The notes under the pieces are model-generated. The model had not been told where the DNA came from. It worked only from the letters and a program-made list of their open reading frames with translations, and searched no databases. From NCBI GenBank assembly GCA_937921525.1, contig CAKZUM010000295.1, positions 1-14,146 on the forward strand: 14,146 nt of DNA, in the 5' to 3' direction. Shown in pieces: positions 8,281-14,146 of the stretch (the first letter of the stretch is position 1; the number at the start of each line of letters is the position of its first letter). Source of the DNA: an uncultured Saprospiraceae bacterium. GTDB lineage: Bacteria > Bacteroidota > Bacteroidia > Chitinophagales > Saprospiraceae. The position numbers and the translations under genes were made by a program.

Positions 8281-8600
8281 TTTTGAAAAGTATTAGCTTG
8301 TACCTAACTATAGTTAAGCACAAAATAGATTAGTGAAAGGAATTAAATAAATTGAACCAGAAGGCGCAGTTATTTTGTTCGTTTCACTTAATTTAAAATC
8401 TTGATTATTTATAAGGAATGGACAGATTCTTTGAGCCATGTCTTGACTCAAAACTTTCTTGTCAAAATCAACAATTTATTGTTTGAATAATAGTAAAGGG
8501 AATTAGAGAAGGAAATTCTCTATTGAGGGGGATAGGATAAAATTATTATCTGGCGACCTAATTATATCGTCAGTTAAAAAAGAAGTAACTATTACAAAAG

Positions 8601-8691
8601 TCTAAACCTTATCGTTGGATGGCTACCGCTATCAGATGATAAGATTTTCGTCGCCATCGGACGGCGTTAGCCATCCGATGGCAGCTTTAGA
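8601..8691. repeat. Palindromic element with two mutually exclusive stems
   Basis: The arms 8601-8630 and 8662-8691 are largely complementary; the best part is GGATGGCTA (8617-8625) with TAGCCATCC (8668-8676). A competing perfect 9-bp stem is GCCATCGGA (8653-8661) with TCCGATGGC (8674-8682). Both use the bases 8674-8676, so only one can form at a time. It is noticeably more GC-rich than the surrounding gap. Confidence 0.7.
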
Positions 8692-8714
8692 ACCGAGAGC
8701 AGAGACAGATTTTG

Positions 8715-8918
8715 TTTAAACTTACCTGCCAAGGCACACAGATTTAAAAGAAATACACCTCTATTCTCTCTGCTAAAGTCCAGTAGTATATTGCTGTTTG
8801 TGCCATTACTACTCATTTAAGACAGCATAATTAGTGCCAATAACAGCTACTTAGAGCTTATCTAAAATTTATACAAATCTGCCTGTCTGCCTTGGCTATG
8901 ATATATACATAGTTTAAA
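8715..8918. repeat. Degenerate inverted-repeat element of about 200 bp
   Basis: The outer words TTTAAACT (8715-8722) and AGTTTAAA (8911-8918) are complementary. CCAAGGCACACAGATTT (8729-8745) pairs with 8875-8895 apart from a 4-nt gap. Pairing further inside is weak. It looks like a decayed non-autonomous element; no open frame is present. Confidence 0.5.
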
Positions 8919-8992
8919 AAATCAGTGCATACCCTTAGGTACGGACTTATTTTTTAGGTTTCTTAGAAGGGAAAAGATTTTTTCATATACCA

Positions 8993-9013
8993 ACTTGTTA
9001 TTTGTGAACAAGT
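8993..9013. repeat. Small stem-loop upstream of moxR
   Basis: A perfect 7-bp stem, ACTTGTT (8993-8999) with AACAAGT (9007-9013), with a 7-nt loop. It is the first of three small hairpins between 8993 and 9074 in the moxR upstream region. Its function is unknown. Confidence 0.6.
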
Positions 9014-9031
9014 CTACTATCTATAAAATTA

Positions 9032-9078
9032 TGTTTGCACCAAGAGTGCAAACACAATGATGGCAATTCCATCAATCA
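9032..9078. repeat. Hairpin repeat copy 1, upstream of moxR
   Basis: TGTTTGCAC (9032-9040) and GTGCAAACA (9046-9054) form a perfect 9-bp stem with loop CAAGA. A second hairpin, TGATGG (9058-9063)/CCATCA (9069-9074), follows. The stem core and downstream words AACACAA and CCATCAATCA recur at 10336-10368 beyond moxR, where the loop is TCTTG, the reverse complement of this one. Confidence 0.65.
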
Positions 9079-9091
9079 ACGAAAATTATCA

Positions 9092-9099
9092 TATTTTTG
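9092..9099 (+). promoter_or_regulatory. Possible -7 promoter element of moxR
   Basis: TATTTTTG fits the Bacteroidota -7 consensus TAnnTTTG and lies 52 bases before the moxR start, a sensible distance. No TTG is found at the expected spacing upstream; the nearest candidate is a TTC about 22 bases away. This is a weak call in an AT-rich region. Confidence 0.25.
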
Positions 9100-9151
9100 A
9101 AAAAATCGTGATATTTGTAATATTAATTCCTCTCAATCAAAAATATAGTGT

Positions 9152-10141
9152 ATGCACGTGGATATTGAAGCACTCAACCAACAAATTTATATAGAAAGTG
9201 CTTTCGTTGATAAGTTAAAAGAATCAACTTCTAGAGTAATTATTGGCCAAGAGTATATGATCGAGCGATTATTGCTTGGACTTTTAGCAAAGGGACATGT
9301 ATTATTGGAAGGTTTACCAGGCTTAGCAAAGACTTTGGCGATTAATAGTCTCTCTAAAGCGATTAATGCAGATTTTAGTCGAATACAATTCACGCCCGAT
9401 TTATTGCCAGCAGATATTATTGGTACTATGATTTTTAACCCTTCTAAGAATGAGTTTACGACTCGGAAGGGGCCTATCTTCTCCAATTTTGTATTAGCGG
9501 ATGAGATTAATCGTGCGCCTGCAAAGGTGCAGAGTGCTTTATTAGAAGCAATGCAAGAACGACAGGTGACAATTGGCAATGATACCTTTAAATTGCAAGA
9601 ACCATTTCTTGTACTTGCTACTCAAAATCCAATTGAGCAAGAAGGAACTTATCCCCTGCCAGAAGCGCAAGTAGATCGTTTTATGTTAAAGGCAAAAATC
9701 ACCTATCCAAGCATGGAGGAGGAACGAGAAATTGTTCGCCTAAACTTGAAAGGGGAATTTCCAAAGATTGAACCTGTTGTCCAACCAGAAGATATACTAC
9801 GTGCTCGACAGACCGTTAGAAAGGTATATATGGATGAAAAGATCGAGCAGTACATATTAGATATTGTCTTTTCTACTAGAGATCCTAAAAAATATGGCAT
9901 GACAGATTTGAGCCACTTAATTAATTATGGTGGTTCTCCTCGGGCTAGTATCAATTTAGCTTTAGCTTCTAAAGCCTATGCCTTTTTACAGCGACGTGGA
10001 TATGTCATTCCTGAAGATGTACGGAGTATTTGCCATGATGTAATGCGGCATCGGGTAGGCTTGACCTATGAAGCGGAAGCGGAAAATATTACGCAAGAAG
10101 ATGTGGTGAGTAAGATACTGAATACGGTGGAGGTGCCTTAG
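9152..10141 (+). CDS. moxR: MoxR-family AAA+ ATPase
   Basis: A 329-residue cytoplasmic ATPase of typical MoxR length. Visible motifs are Walker A GLPGLAKT (54-61), Walker B LADEINRAP (115-123, Asp117-Glu118), sensor 1 ATQNP (156-160), the conserved EAQVDRF segment (171-177), and sensor 2 GSPRAS (261-266, Arg264). MoxR proteins act as chaperone-like ATPases on proteins with von Willebrand A or MIDAS folds, and in Bacteroidota they head the Bat aerotolerance-type operon. Here the partner DUF58 gene is not adjacent: a 413-bp repeat-rich gap and an exported-protein gene intervene. The ATG start agrees with the family's N-terminus, and no Shine-Dalgarno site is apparent. Confidence 0.96.
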   Translation: MHVDIEALNQQIYIESAFVDKLKESTSRVIIGQEYMIERLLLGLLAKGHVLLEGLPGLAKTLAINSLSKAINADFSRIQFTPDLLPADIIGTMIFNPSKNEFTTRKGPIFSNFVLADEINRAPAKVQSALLEAMQERQVTIGNDTFKLQEPFLVLATQNPIEQEGTYPLPEAQVDRFMLKAKITYPSMEEEREIVRLNLKGEFPKIEPVVQPEDILRARQTVRKVYMDEKIEQYILDIVFSTRDPKKYGMTDLSHLINYGGSPRASINLALASKAYAFLQRRGYVIPEDVRSICHDVMRHRVGLTYEAEAENITQEDVVSKILNTVEVP

Positions 10142-10166
10142 AGGAAGAGATTGTGGGGCACTGAGG

Positions 10167-10271
10167 AAAATCATACATCATAGTTCATAAATCATACATC
10201 ATAAATCTGCTAAGTTGTCAAAATCAGGCTGATTTATGATGTATGATGTAAGATATATGATGTATGATTTT
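10167..10271. repeat. 105-bp near-perfect palindrome with internal tandem words
   Basis: Arms 10167-10207 and 10231-10271 are complementary at 37 of 41 positions around a 23-nt loop. Each arm itself contains the word ATCATACATCATA twice in tandem, or a close variant. On the plus strand the stem ends in a run of six T, so it could serve as an intrinsic terminator for moxR, though the stem is unusually AT-rich and long for one. Confidence 0.85.
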
Positions 10272-10335
10272 TTCCAGTGTGACGTTGACTGCCCTTGAAG
10301 AGACCGCTGCGCTGTCAGATTTATGACGTTGACTA

Positions 10336-10368
10336 TAGCACTCTTGGTGCTAACACAACCATCAATCA
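10336..10368. repeat. Hairpin repeat copy 2, downstream of moxR
   Basis: TAGCAC (10336-10341) pairs with GTGCTA (10347-10352), loop TCTTG, followed by AACACAA and CCATCAATCA. It matches copy 1 at 9032-9078 except that the loop is inverted and 11 bases (the second hairpin's left arm and loop) are absent. Confidence 0.6.
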
Positions 10369-10413
10369 CTAAACGCCAACTATGTATTGAGAACTTACTG
10401 GTCAACATCACAA

Positions 10414-10478
10414 GTCTGACACCCGCCCGCCCTAACGGCAGTCGGGCTGGTCTGACAATTTCGTTAGCGTAAGCTAAC
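10414..10478. repeat. Direct and inverted repeat cluster
   Basis: GTCTGACA occurs at 10414-10421 and 10450-10457. Between the copies a GC-rich stem forms, GCCCG (10425-10429) with CGGGC (10443-10447). Just after them is a perfect 6-bp stem, GTTAGC (10463-10468) with GCTAAC (10473-10478), loop GTAA. It is locally GC-rich compared with the flanking genes. Confidence 0.55.
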
Positions 10479-10510
10479 TAGAACGATCTGACCGCTGACT
10501 TCTATTTTTA

Positions 10511-10547
10511 TTGACAATCCAATTGTTTTTGACGATATTATCAAAAA
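10511..10547 (+). promoter_or_regulatory. Possible promoter and operator-like palindrome before the DUF3298-like gene
   Basis: TTGACA (10511-10516) and TATTAT (10536-10541) are spaced 19 bases apart, resembling a housekeeping promoter but wider than the usual 17 and not the usual Bacteroidota form. Overlapping it, TTTTTGA (10526-10532) and TCAAAAA (10541-10547) make a perfect inverted repeat that could be an operator or a short hairpin. The gene starts 8 bases after it. Confidence 0.25.
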
Positions 10548-10554
10548 ACAAACT

Positions 10555-11868
10555 ATGATTAGCTTCTTAAAAAAAATAATTGGTGTGAGTATATTATTCT
10601 GCTGCACTTTCGTATTGACGGCGCAGCAATACTTATCTATTCCTGTCACTAATAATATGAAATATTATGAAGGTAGAATAGATGACTTGAATGATGTAAA
10701 GATCAACCTAAATTGTAATAAGGGAGAATGTCTTGGAGAGCTAGTTTATTTGAGAAGTGGCGACCGATTTAATTTAAGAGGACAACAAGAGGACAATCAA
10801 ATTGTGCTAGAAGAATATGATCAATATCAACAATTATCAGGTTTACTTACTGGTGAATTTATTGGAAATTCATTAGTGGTATCTTGGGAGAATATCGAGC
10901 AGACGATTGGAAGTAATATCTATTTAAAAGAGGTTACTAGTCTAGAAAATGAACTAAGCAATTGTGCGGATAATAAATGGATACAATCTTATAAAGGAGA
11001 AATAGATAATCGGGAAGTAGAAATGGTTTTACAAAAAACAGCCAGTAATCGAATAGAAGGAACCGCATATTTTGTAAAAGATAAAAAGCCATATATTATC
11101 CGTGGAGAAGTGACGGGTAATAATAATTTGCATTTAAATCTTTTTGATACACATACCCAAAGGGCATTAGGTTCTATTAGAGCCATCTATAGAAATAGTA
11201 AAGCTCTAAGTGCTAGTTTTTATGATGCGAACAATGCTCAAAGTTCTGCTTCTTTTGAACTGGTTCATAATACAGGGATTAACTGTATGGAATATGCAGA
11301 TTACTATTCTACCTATGATTTTTTATATCCTCATTCCGAAGATCCGCTCTTCAATCATATTATGACTTTCTTGACAAAAGATTGGATGGCAAATTGTAAA
11401 AGCAAAGCAAATCTAATTCGCAAAGAACGAGCAACGCCTCCTTTAAGAGCTAGCCAAAGAGGATATACTTGGACGGAGGTAAACTTTTATAGCAATGATT
11501 TCATAAGTGGTCTACTGACTCATGATAACACGTGGGAAGGCAATAAATCAACAAAGGCATTTAACTATGATTTTGCTAGTAGAGCATCTGTAGAATTAGA
11601 AGATATTTTCAAGGCGGGCTTTGACTATGATGCTTTTATTAAAGAGTATATTCATGGCGAATTTAAAGAGAATGTGGCGTATAAATCAGATGTGAGTTTT
11701 CAAGCTTGGCTCAATCAGCAAAATTTTAAGTTGTTCACCGTAGGAAGAGAAGGATTACATTTTTTTAGTAACTTTCATATTGTTTATGGTCGTCAAAGTG
11801 TGTTGATTCCTTATAAAAAAATAAAATCTAATATCAAGAAAAAGTCGACTATTCGGCGTTTGTTTTAA
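10555..11868 (+). CDS. Exported protein with a C-terminal DUF3298/RsiV-like domain
   Basis: A 437-residue protein. A signal peptide covers about 1-24, ending VLTAQ. The middle (about 28-240) looks like repeated beta-sandwich segments: two stretches with similar phrasing (YYEGRIDDLNDVKINL near 37 and YKGEIDNREVEMVLQ near 146) may be an internal duplication. The C-terminal part (about 300-430) has the DUF3298 pattern: SRASVELEDIFKAGFDYDAF, then FKLFTVGREGLHFFSNFHIV and a closing VLIPYKKIKSNI. DUF3298 occurs in the extracytoplasmic part of RsiV-type proteins, where the RsiV fold binds lysozyme. No membrane anchor is seen, so an anti-sigma role is not supported. It sits between moxR and the DUF58 gene, which are normally neighbours, and its relation to that operon is unknown. 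Confidence 0.75.
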   Translation: MISFLKKIIGVSILFCCTFVLTAQQYLSIPVTNNMKYYEGRIDDLNDVKINLNCNKGECLGELVYLRSGDRFNLRGQQEDNQIVLEEYDQYQQLSGLLTGEFIGNSLVVSWENIEQTIGSNIYLKEVTSLENELSNCADNKWIQSYKGEIDNREVEMVLQKTASNRIEGTAYFVKDKKPYIIRGEVTGNNNLHLNLFDTHTQRALGSIRAIYRNSKALSASFYDANNAQSSASFELVHNTGINCMEYADYYSTYDFLYPHSEDPLFNHIMTFLTKDWMANCKSKANLIRKERATPPLRASQRGYTWTEVNFYSNDFISGLLTHDNTWEGNKSTKAFNYDFASRASVELEDIFKAGFDYDAFIKEYIHGEFKENVAYKSDVSFQAWLNQQNFKLFTVGREGLHFFSNFHIVYGRQSVLIPYKKIKSNIKKKSTIRRLF

Positions 11869-11880
11869 GTATTTGGACAT

Positions 11881-11948
11881 TTTTTTACCACATAGGTACA
11901 TAGTACATATAGCCTATGTGGTCTATGTACCTATGTGGTTAGAAAAAA
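11881..11948. repeat. Palindromic repeat family P, copy 1 (before the DUF58 gene)
   Basis: ACCACATAGGTACATAG (11887-11903) pairs perfectly with 11923-11939. A T run before and an A run after extend the stem with a small bulge. Within the 19-nt centre, ACATA (11905-11909) and TATGT (11915-11919) can pair. A second copy lies at 12877-12945. The A-rich side after the stem is not a terminator tail. Confidence 0.9.
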
Positions 11949-11987
11949 TCTACTTTTTTAACTTCCGTCCAGTAAAACTTCATCAAT

Positions 11988-12857
11988 TTGGAAACTAGCG
12001 AACTACTAAAGAAAGTACGAAGAATTGAAATCAAGACTAAAGGCTTGAGTAACCAGATTTTTTCTGGAGAATATCAGACCGCCTTTAAAGGTCGGGGTAT
12101 GTCATTTAGTGAAGTTAGAAATTACAACTATGGAGATGATGTTAGAAATATAGATTGGAATGTAACCGCAAGAACAGGCGATCCTTATATCAAAATATTT
12201 GAAGAAGAAAGAGAGATGACTGTTATGCTAGTCATTGATGTAAGTCCTTCTTCTTATTTTGGAACAGATACCCAATTAAAGAATGAAGTATTGACAGAGA
12301 TTGCTGCCGTAATTGCTTTCTCTGCTATTAATAATAATGATAAGGTTGGTGTTATCTTTTTTTCAGATCAAATTGAAAAATTCATTCCCCCTAAAAAGGG
12401 AAAGTCTCATATTTTAAGAATCATTCGAGAGTTAATAAATTTTGAACCTGAGGGTACAGGAACCAATGTGGCGATCGCATTAGAGTATTTAAACAATATT
12501 ATTAAGAAAAGAAGTGTGGCTTTTGTCATGTCTGATTTCTTTGCCAAAGACTATGATACCTCTTTGCGTATCGCTTCTCGTAGACATGATATTATAGGCG
12601 TACATCTATATGATTCCAGAGAGCAAGAATTACCGAATGTTGGTTTGGTAAGAGTATTGGATGCGGAGACAGGAAAAAAAATATGGCTAGATACCTCTGT
12701 GAAAAAGATTAGAGAACAATACAAAGATTACTTTCAAAGTAACTTCGATTATTTAAAAAAGACGTTCTTGAAATCGGGTGCGGATGTGGTGAGTATTCAA
12801 ACTAATGAGTCTTATGTGAATGCTTTATTGAAGTTTTTCAAAAAGAGAAAAGGGTAA
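11988..12857 (+). CDS. DUF58 protein with a VWA-like MIDAS fold; TTG start
   Basis: A 289-residue cytoplasmic protein. The DUF58 signature DDVRNIDWNVTAR is at 50-62, preceded by FSGEY (26-30) and FKGRGMSFSEVR (33-44). The VWA-like part carries a full metal-ion (MIDAS) set: DVSPS (84-88, DxSxS), the threonines of GTGTN (156-160) and Asp183 in MSDFF. In Bacteroidota these proteins work with MoxR and the BatA/BatB VWA proteins in envelope and oxygen-stress functions. The start is TTG: an in-frame stop lies at 11973-11975 and the next in-frame ATG is residue 38, inside the conserved region. The sequence METSELLKKVRRIEIKT agrees with how homologues begin. The gene is bracketed by two copies of the same palindrome. 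Confidence 0.93.
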   Translation: METSELLKKVRRIEIKTKGLSNQIFSGEYQTAFKGRGMSFSEVRNYNYGDDVRNIDWNVTARTGDPYIKIFEEEREMTVMLVIDVSPSSYFGTDTQLKNEVLTEIAAVIAFSAINNNDKVGVIFFSDQIEKFIPPKKGKSHILRIIRELINFEPEGTGTNVAIALEYLNNIIKKRSVAFVMSDFFAKDYDTSLRIASRRHDIIGVHLYDSREQELPNVGLVRVLDAETGKKIWLDTSVKKIREQYKDYFQSNFDYLKKTFLKSGADVVSIQTNESYVNALLKFFKKRKG

Positions 12858-12876
12858 GTAAGTGAGAAACTATAGA

Positions 12877-12945
12877 TTTTTTTAACCACATAGATACATA
12901 GGTCACATAGCCTATGAGGTCTATGTACCTATGTGGTTAAAAAAA
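12877..12945. repeat. Palindromic repeat family P, copy 2 (after the DUF58 gene)
   Basis: The 25-nt arms 12877-12901 and 12921-12945 are complementary at 24 positions, including the T run with the A run. The 19-nt centre resembles that of copy 1 (both contain ATAGCCTATG). The orientation is the same as copy 1 and the copies are 996 bases apart. Confidence 0.92.
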
Positions 12946-12967
12946 CGTTTAATAAGCCCTCCATTTT

Positions 12968-12991
12968 AGCTAGGCAAATTTAGAACTAGCT
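12968..12991. repeat. Small inverted repeat before the BatD-like gene
   Basis: AGCTAG (12968-12973) pairs with CTAGCT (12986-12991) across a 12-nt loop, ending 16 bases before the next start codon. The word TTAGCTAGG plus CAAATTTA also occurs at 4315-4335 with four extra bases between the halves. Confidence 0.45.
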
Positions 12992-13007
12992 TTCTAAAAA
13001 AATAAAA

Positions 13008-13979
13008 ATGATTTATTCTATGAAATTCCTAAGCAAAGTACAAGTAACTATTTTACTGTGCCTATGTTTTTCATTCTCCCCTATACTCTCTCCTGCACAG
13101 ATAAGCGTATCCGCAGAAGTAGACAGTACAAATATGTTGATTGGAGATCAATTGAAGTTACATATTTTTGCCAATCACTCGCCAGATATTAATGTACAAG
13201 AAATAGATCTTAGCCCCTTCGAAGCAGAGGAAGAAATAGAAATAGTAGTAGAGGGAGATTGGGATACTTTACAAAAAAACGGAACTTTCGTTTTACAGAA
13301 AGACCTCACCTTTACCATTTTTGATTCTGGATATTATTGGTTGCCAGAGTTGCCGATTAGCTATACTCAAAATGGGGTTACGAATGTGTCGAAAACGACT
13401 AGAATACCGATGCAGGTCGGTACTGTATCTATTGCAGATACCTTACAACTAGCACCTATAAAAGATATAATTAGAGAAGAAGCGAACTGGAGGGATTACT
13501 TGCCTTTTATACTATCACTCCTTGCGCTTGGCTTAATAGCAGGTTTGATTTATTATTTTAGAAAAAAGAAAACAAATGCTGTTGCCCCACCCACACCAGA
13601 AATAAAATTGCCTGCACATGAGATTGCATTGACTGCACTAGACCAGTTAAAAGCGGAGCAACTATGGCAACAAGGAGATATTAAAACCTATCAAAGTAGA
13701 CTGACTTATACCATTAGAGAGTACTTAGAAAATCGGTATGCTATTCCTGCATTAGAGTCTACTACGGAAGATATTCAGCGCAATCTCAAACAAGTAGATT
13801 TTGATAATAGTTGGAAAGATAAATTAAAAAATATTTTACAAGTTGCCGATTTAGTGAAATTCGCAAAGGCCAAGCCACCTGCCGATTTTCACGATCAAGT
13901 GTGGCAAGAGGCAAAGGATTTTGTGGTGGCTACTAAGGCAAAGGTGATTATAGAAGAGGATGCTGCTAAGGAAGCTTAA
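13008..13979 (+). CDS. Signal-peptide, single-TM protein of the Bat operon (BatD-like / DUF4381-like)
   Basis: A 323-residue protein. A signal peptide covers about 1-31, ending SPAQ. A periplasmic beta-rich domain (about 32-160) resembles the N-terminal part of BatD-type proteins (SVSAEVDSTNMLIGDQLKL, FDSGYYWLPELPI). One membrane segment spans about 164-184 (LPFILSLLALGLIAGLIYYF) and is followed by FRKKK, so the C-terminus is cytoplasmic. That C-terminal domain (about 200-310) is helical, with YQSRLTYTIREYLENRYAIPALESTT, a pattern common to the protein that follows DUF58 in Bacteroidota aerotolerance operons. BatA is normally next, beyond this window. An in-frame ATG at 13020 (MKFLSKV) is an equally good start. 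The final residues are Glu/Ala-rich and probably disordered. Confidence 0.85.
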   Translation: MIYSMKFLSKVQVTILLCLCFSFSPILSPAQISVSAEVDSTNMLIGDQLKLHIFANHSPDINVQEIDLSPFEAEEEIEIVVEGDWDTLQKNGTFVLQKDLTFTIFDSGYYWLPELPISYTQNGVTNVSKTTRIPMQVGTVSIADTLQLAPIKDIIREEANWRDYLPFILSLLALGLIAGLIYYFRKKKTNAVAPPTPEIKLPAHEIALTALDQLKAEQLWQQGDIKTYQSRLTYTIREYLENRYAIPALESTTEDIQRNLKQVDFDNSWKDKLKNILQVADLVKFAKAKPPADFHDQVWQEAKDFVVATKAKVIIEEDAAKEA

Positions 13980-14146
13980 CTACTCGATTTTTCACTACGA
14001 ATTCTCCTAAAGTTGTTCTGGTATAACTTCATGCTTTAAGAAAATGAGACGGCTTGCCGGGACATAATTCAACGCGGAACTACTTCGTAGCTACACGGAT
14101 TTTTTTTCGGATCTTTGTAGGTCGTGTATCTAGGCGTTGACATTTT
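13980..14146. other. Non-coding tail at the right edge with two tiny hairpins
   Basis: No gene start was identified. CGGC (14050-14053) with GCCG (14056-14059) and CTAC (14080-14083) with GTAG (14087-14090) form short stems, the latter followed by a run of eight T from about 14100. That arrangement could be a weak terminator or part of another repeat element. The next operon gene, expected to be batA, would begin to the right. Confidence 0.4.

Larger units (their letters stand above)
8281..9151. other. 870-bp non-coding region dense in hairpins
   Basis: No protein-coding frame is supported on either strand. Small hairpins include AACAAT (8470-8475)/ATTGTT (8478-8483) and TAGAGAA (8504-8510)/TTCTCTA (8516-8522). 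Larger elements occupy 8601-8691 and 8715-8918, and three stem-loops precede moxR (8993-9074). The promoters of the divergent 1299-residue protein gene and moxR must both lie here. A small RNA is possible, but nothing matches an RNA family I recognise. Confidence 0.7.
10142..10554. other. 413-bp repeat-rich non-coding gap
   Basis: The gap contains, in order, a 105-bp palindrome (10167-10271), a direct repeat GACGTTGACT (10281-10290 and 10325-10334), a hairpin repeat copy (10336-10368), a direct repeat GTCTGACA (10414-10421 and 10450-10457) with two further hairpins, and a small palindrome before the next gene. The short minus-strand frames crossing it look like chance readings of the repeats. 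It interrupts what is normally a tight operon. Confidence 0.75.

Noticed and set aside
8281..9151. tRNA or known small RNA in the long gap
   Set aside because: No cloverleaf or recognisable conserved RNA motif was seen; hairpins are better explained as repeats.
9187..9579. Minus-strand 130-codon frame inside moxR
   Set aside because: Lies wholly antisense to a strongly conserved AAA+ gene and shows no motif; a shadow frame.
10199..10411. Minus-strand 70-codon frame after moxR
   Set aside because: Most of it reads through palindromic and direct repeats; no protein-like pattern.
10142..10554. CRISPR array
   Set aside because: Repeated words occur only twice each, differ in length and lack regular spacing; there are no Cas genes in the window.
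10555..11868. RsiV-type anti-sigma factor
   Set aside because: There is a cleavable signal peptide but no cytoplasmic anti-sigma domain or TM anchor, and no ECF sigma gene is nearby.
11881..11948. Intrinsic terminator call for the palindrome before the DUF58 gene
   Set aside because: On the plus strand the stem is followed by A residues, not T; on the minus strand the same holds. A long stem alone does not make a terminator.

Overview
The window looks like chromosomal DNA of a free-living member of the Bacteroidota, most likely the Saprospiria or a near relative. The evidence is AT-rich sequence, start codons without clear Shine-Dalgarno sites, SpII lipoproteins, a LysM glucosaminidase of the Bacteroidota type, and a very large secreted protein combining Asp-box propeller, thrombospondin type 3, GEVED and dockerin-like modules. 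It also carries the first part of a moxR/DUF58 (Bat aerotolerance-type) operon. The lineage call is an inference from gene content; no rRNA or tRNA gene is present.

Left part (1-4380): a HAD-family phosphatase (minus) is divergent from a small lipoprotein of unknown function (plus). The lipoprotein converges on a two-gene minus-strand unit: a GH73-type glucosaminidase lipoprotein with three LysM repeats, then a small exported protein of unknown function. The convergent gap is filled by a 175-bp palindrome that supplies the last codons of the small exported protein.

Middle (4381-9151): one 1299-residue secreted protein (minus) stands alone between long non-coding gaps. It carries a fresh in-frame tandem duplication of a GEVED domain. 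The 870-bp gap upstream of it contains no gene I can support, but many inverted repeats.

Right part (9152-14146): moxR ATPase, an exported DUF3298/RsiV-like protein, a DUF58 protein starting at TTG, and a signal-peptide/one-TM protein of the kind that lies between DUF58 and BatA in Bacteroidota. The window ends just after this gene, where batA would be expected. MoxR would act as a cytoplasmic AAA+ chaperone on the DUF58/VWA proteins, and the TM protein would be the periplasm-facing partner. An exported gene between moxR and duf58 is not the usual arrangement.

The most unusual feature is not a gene: every gap longer than about 120 bp holds one or more palindromes of different sequence families. 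Two copies of one 70-nt palindrome bracket the DUF58 gene, and two copies of another small hairpin, with reverse-complementary loops, bracket moxR. This suggests several families of REP/MITE-like intergenic elements colonising this genome.
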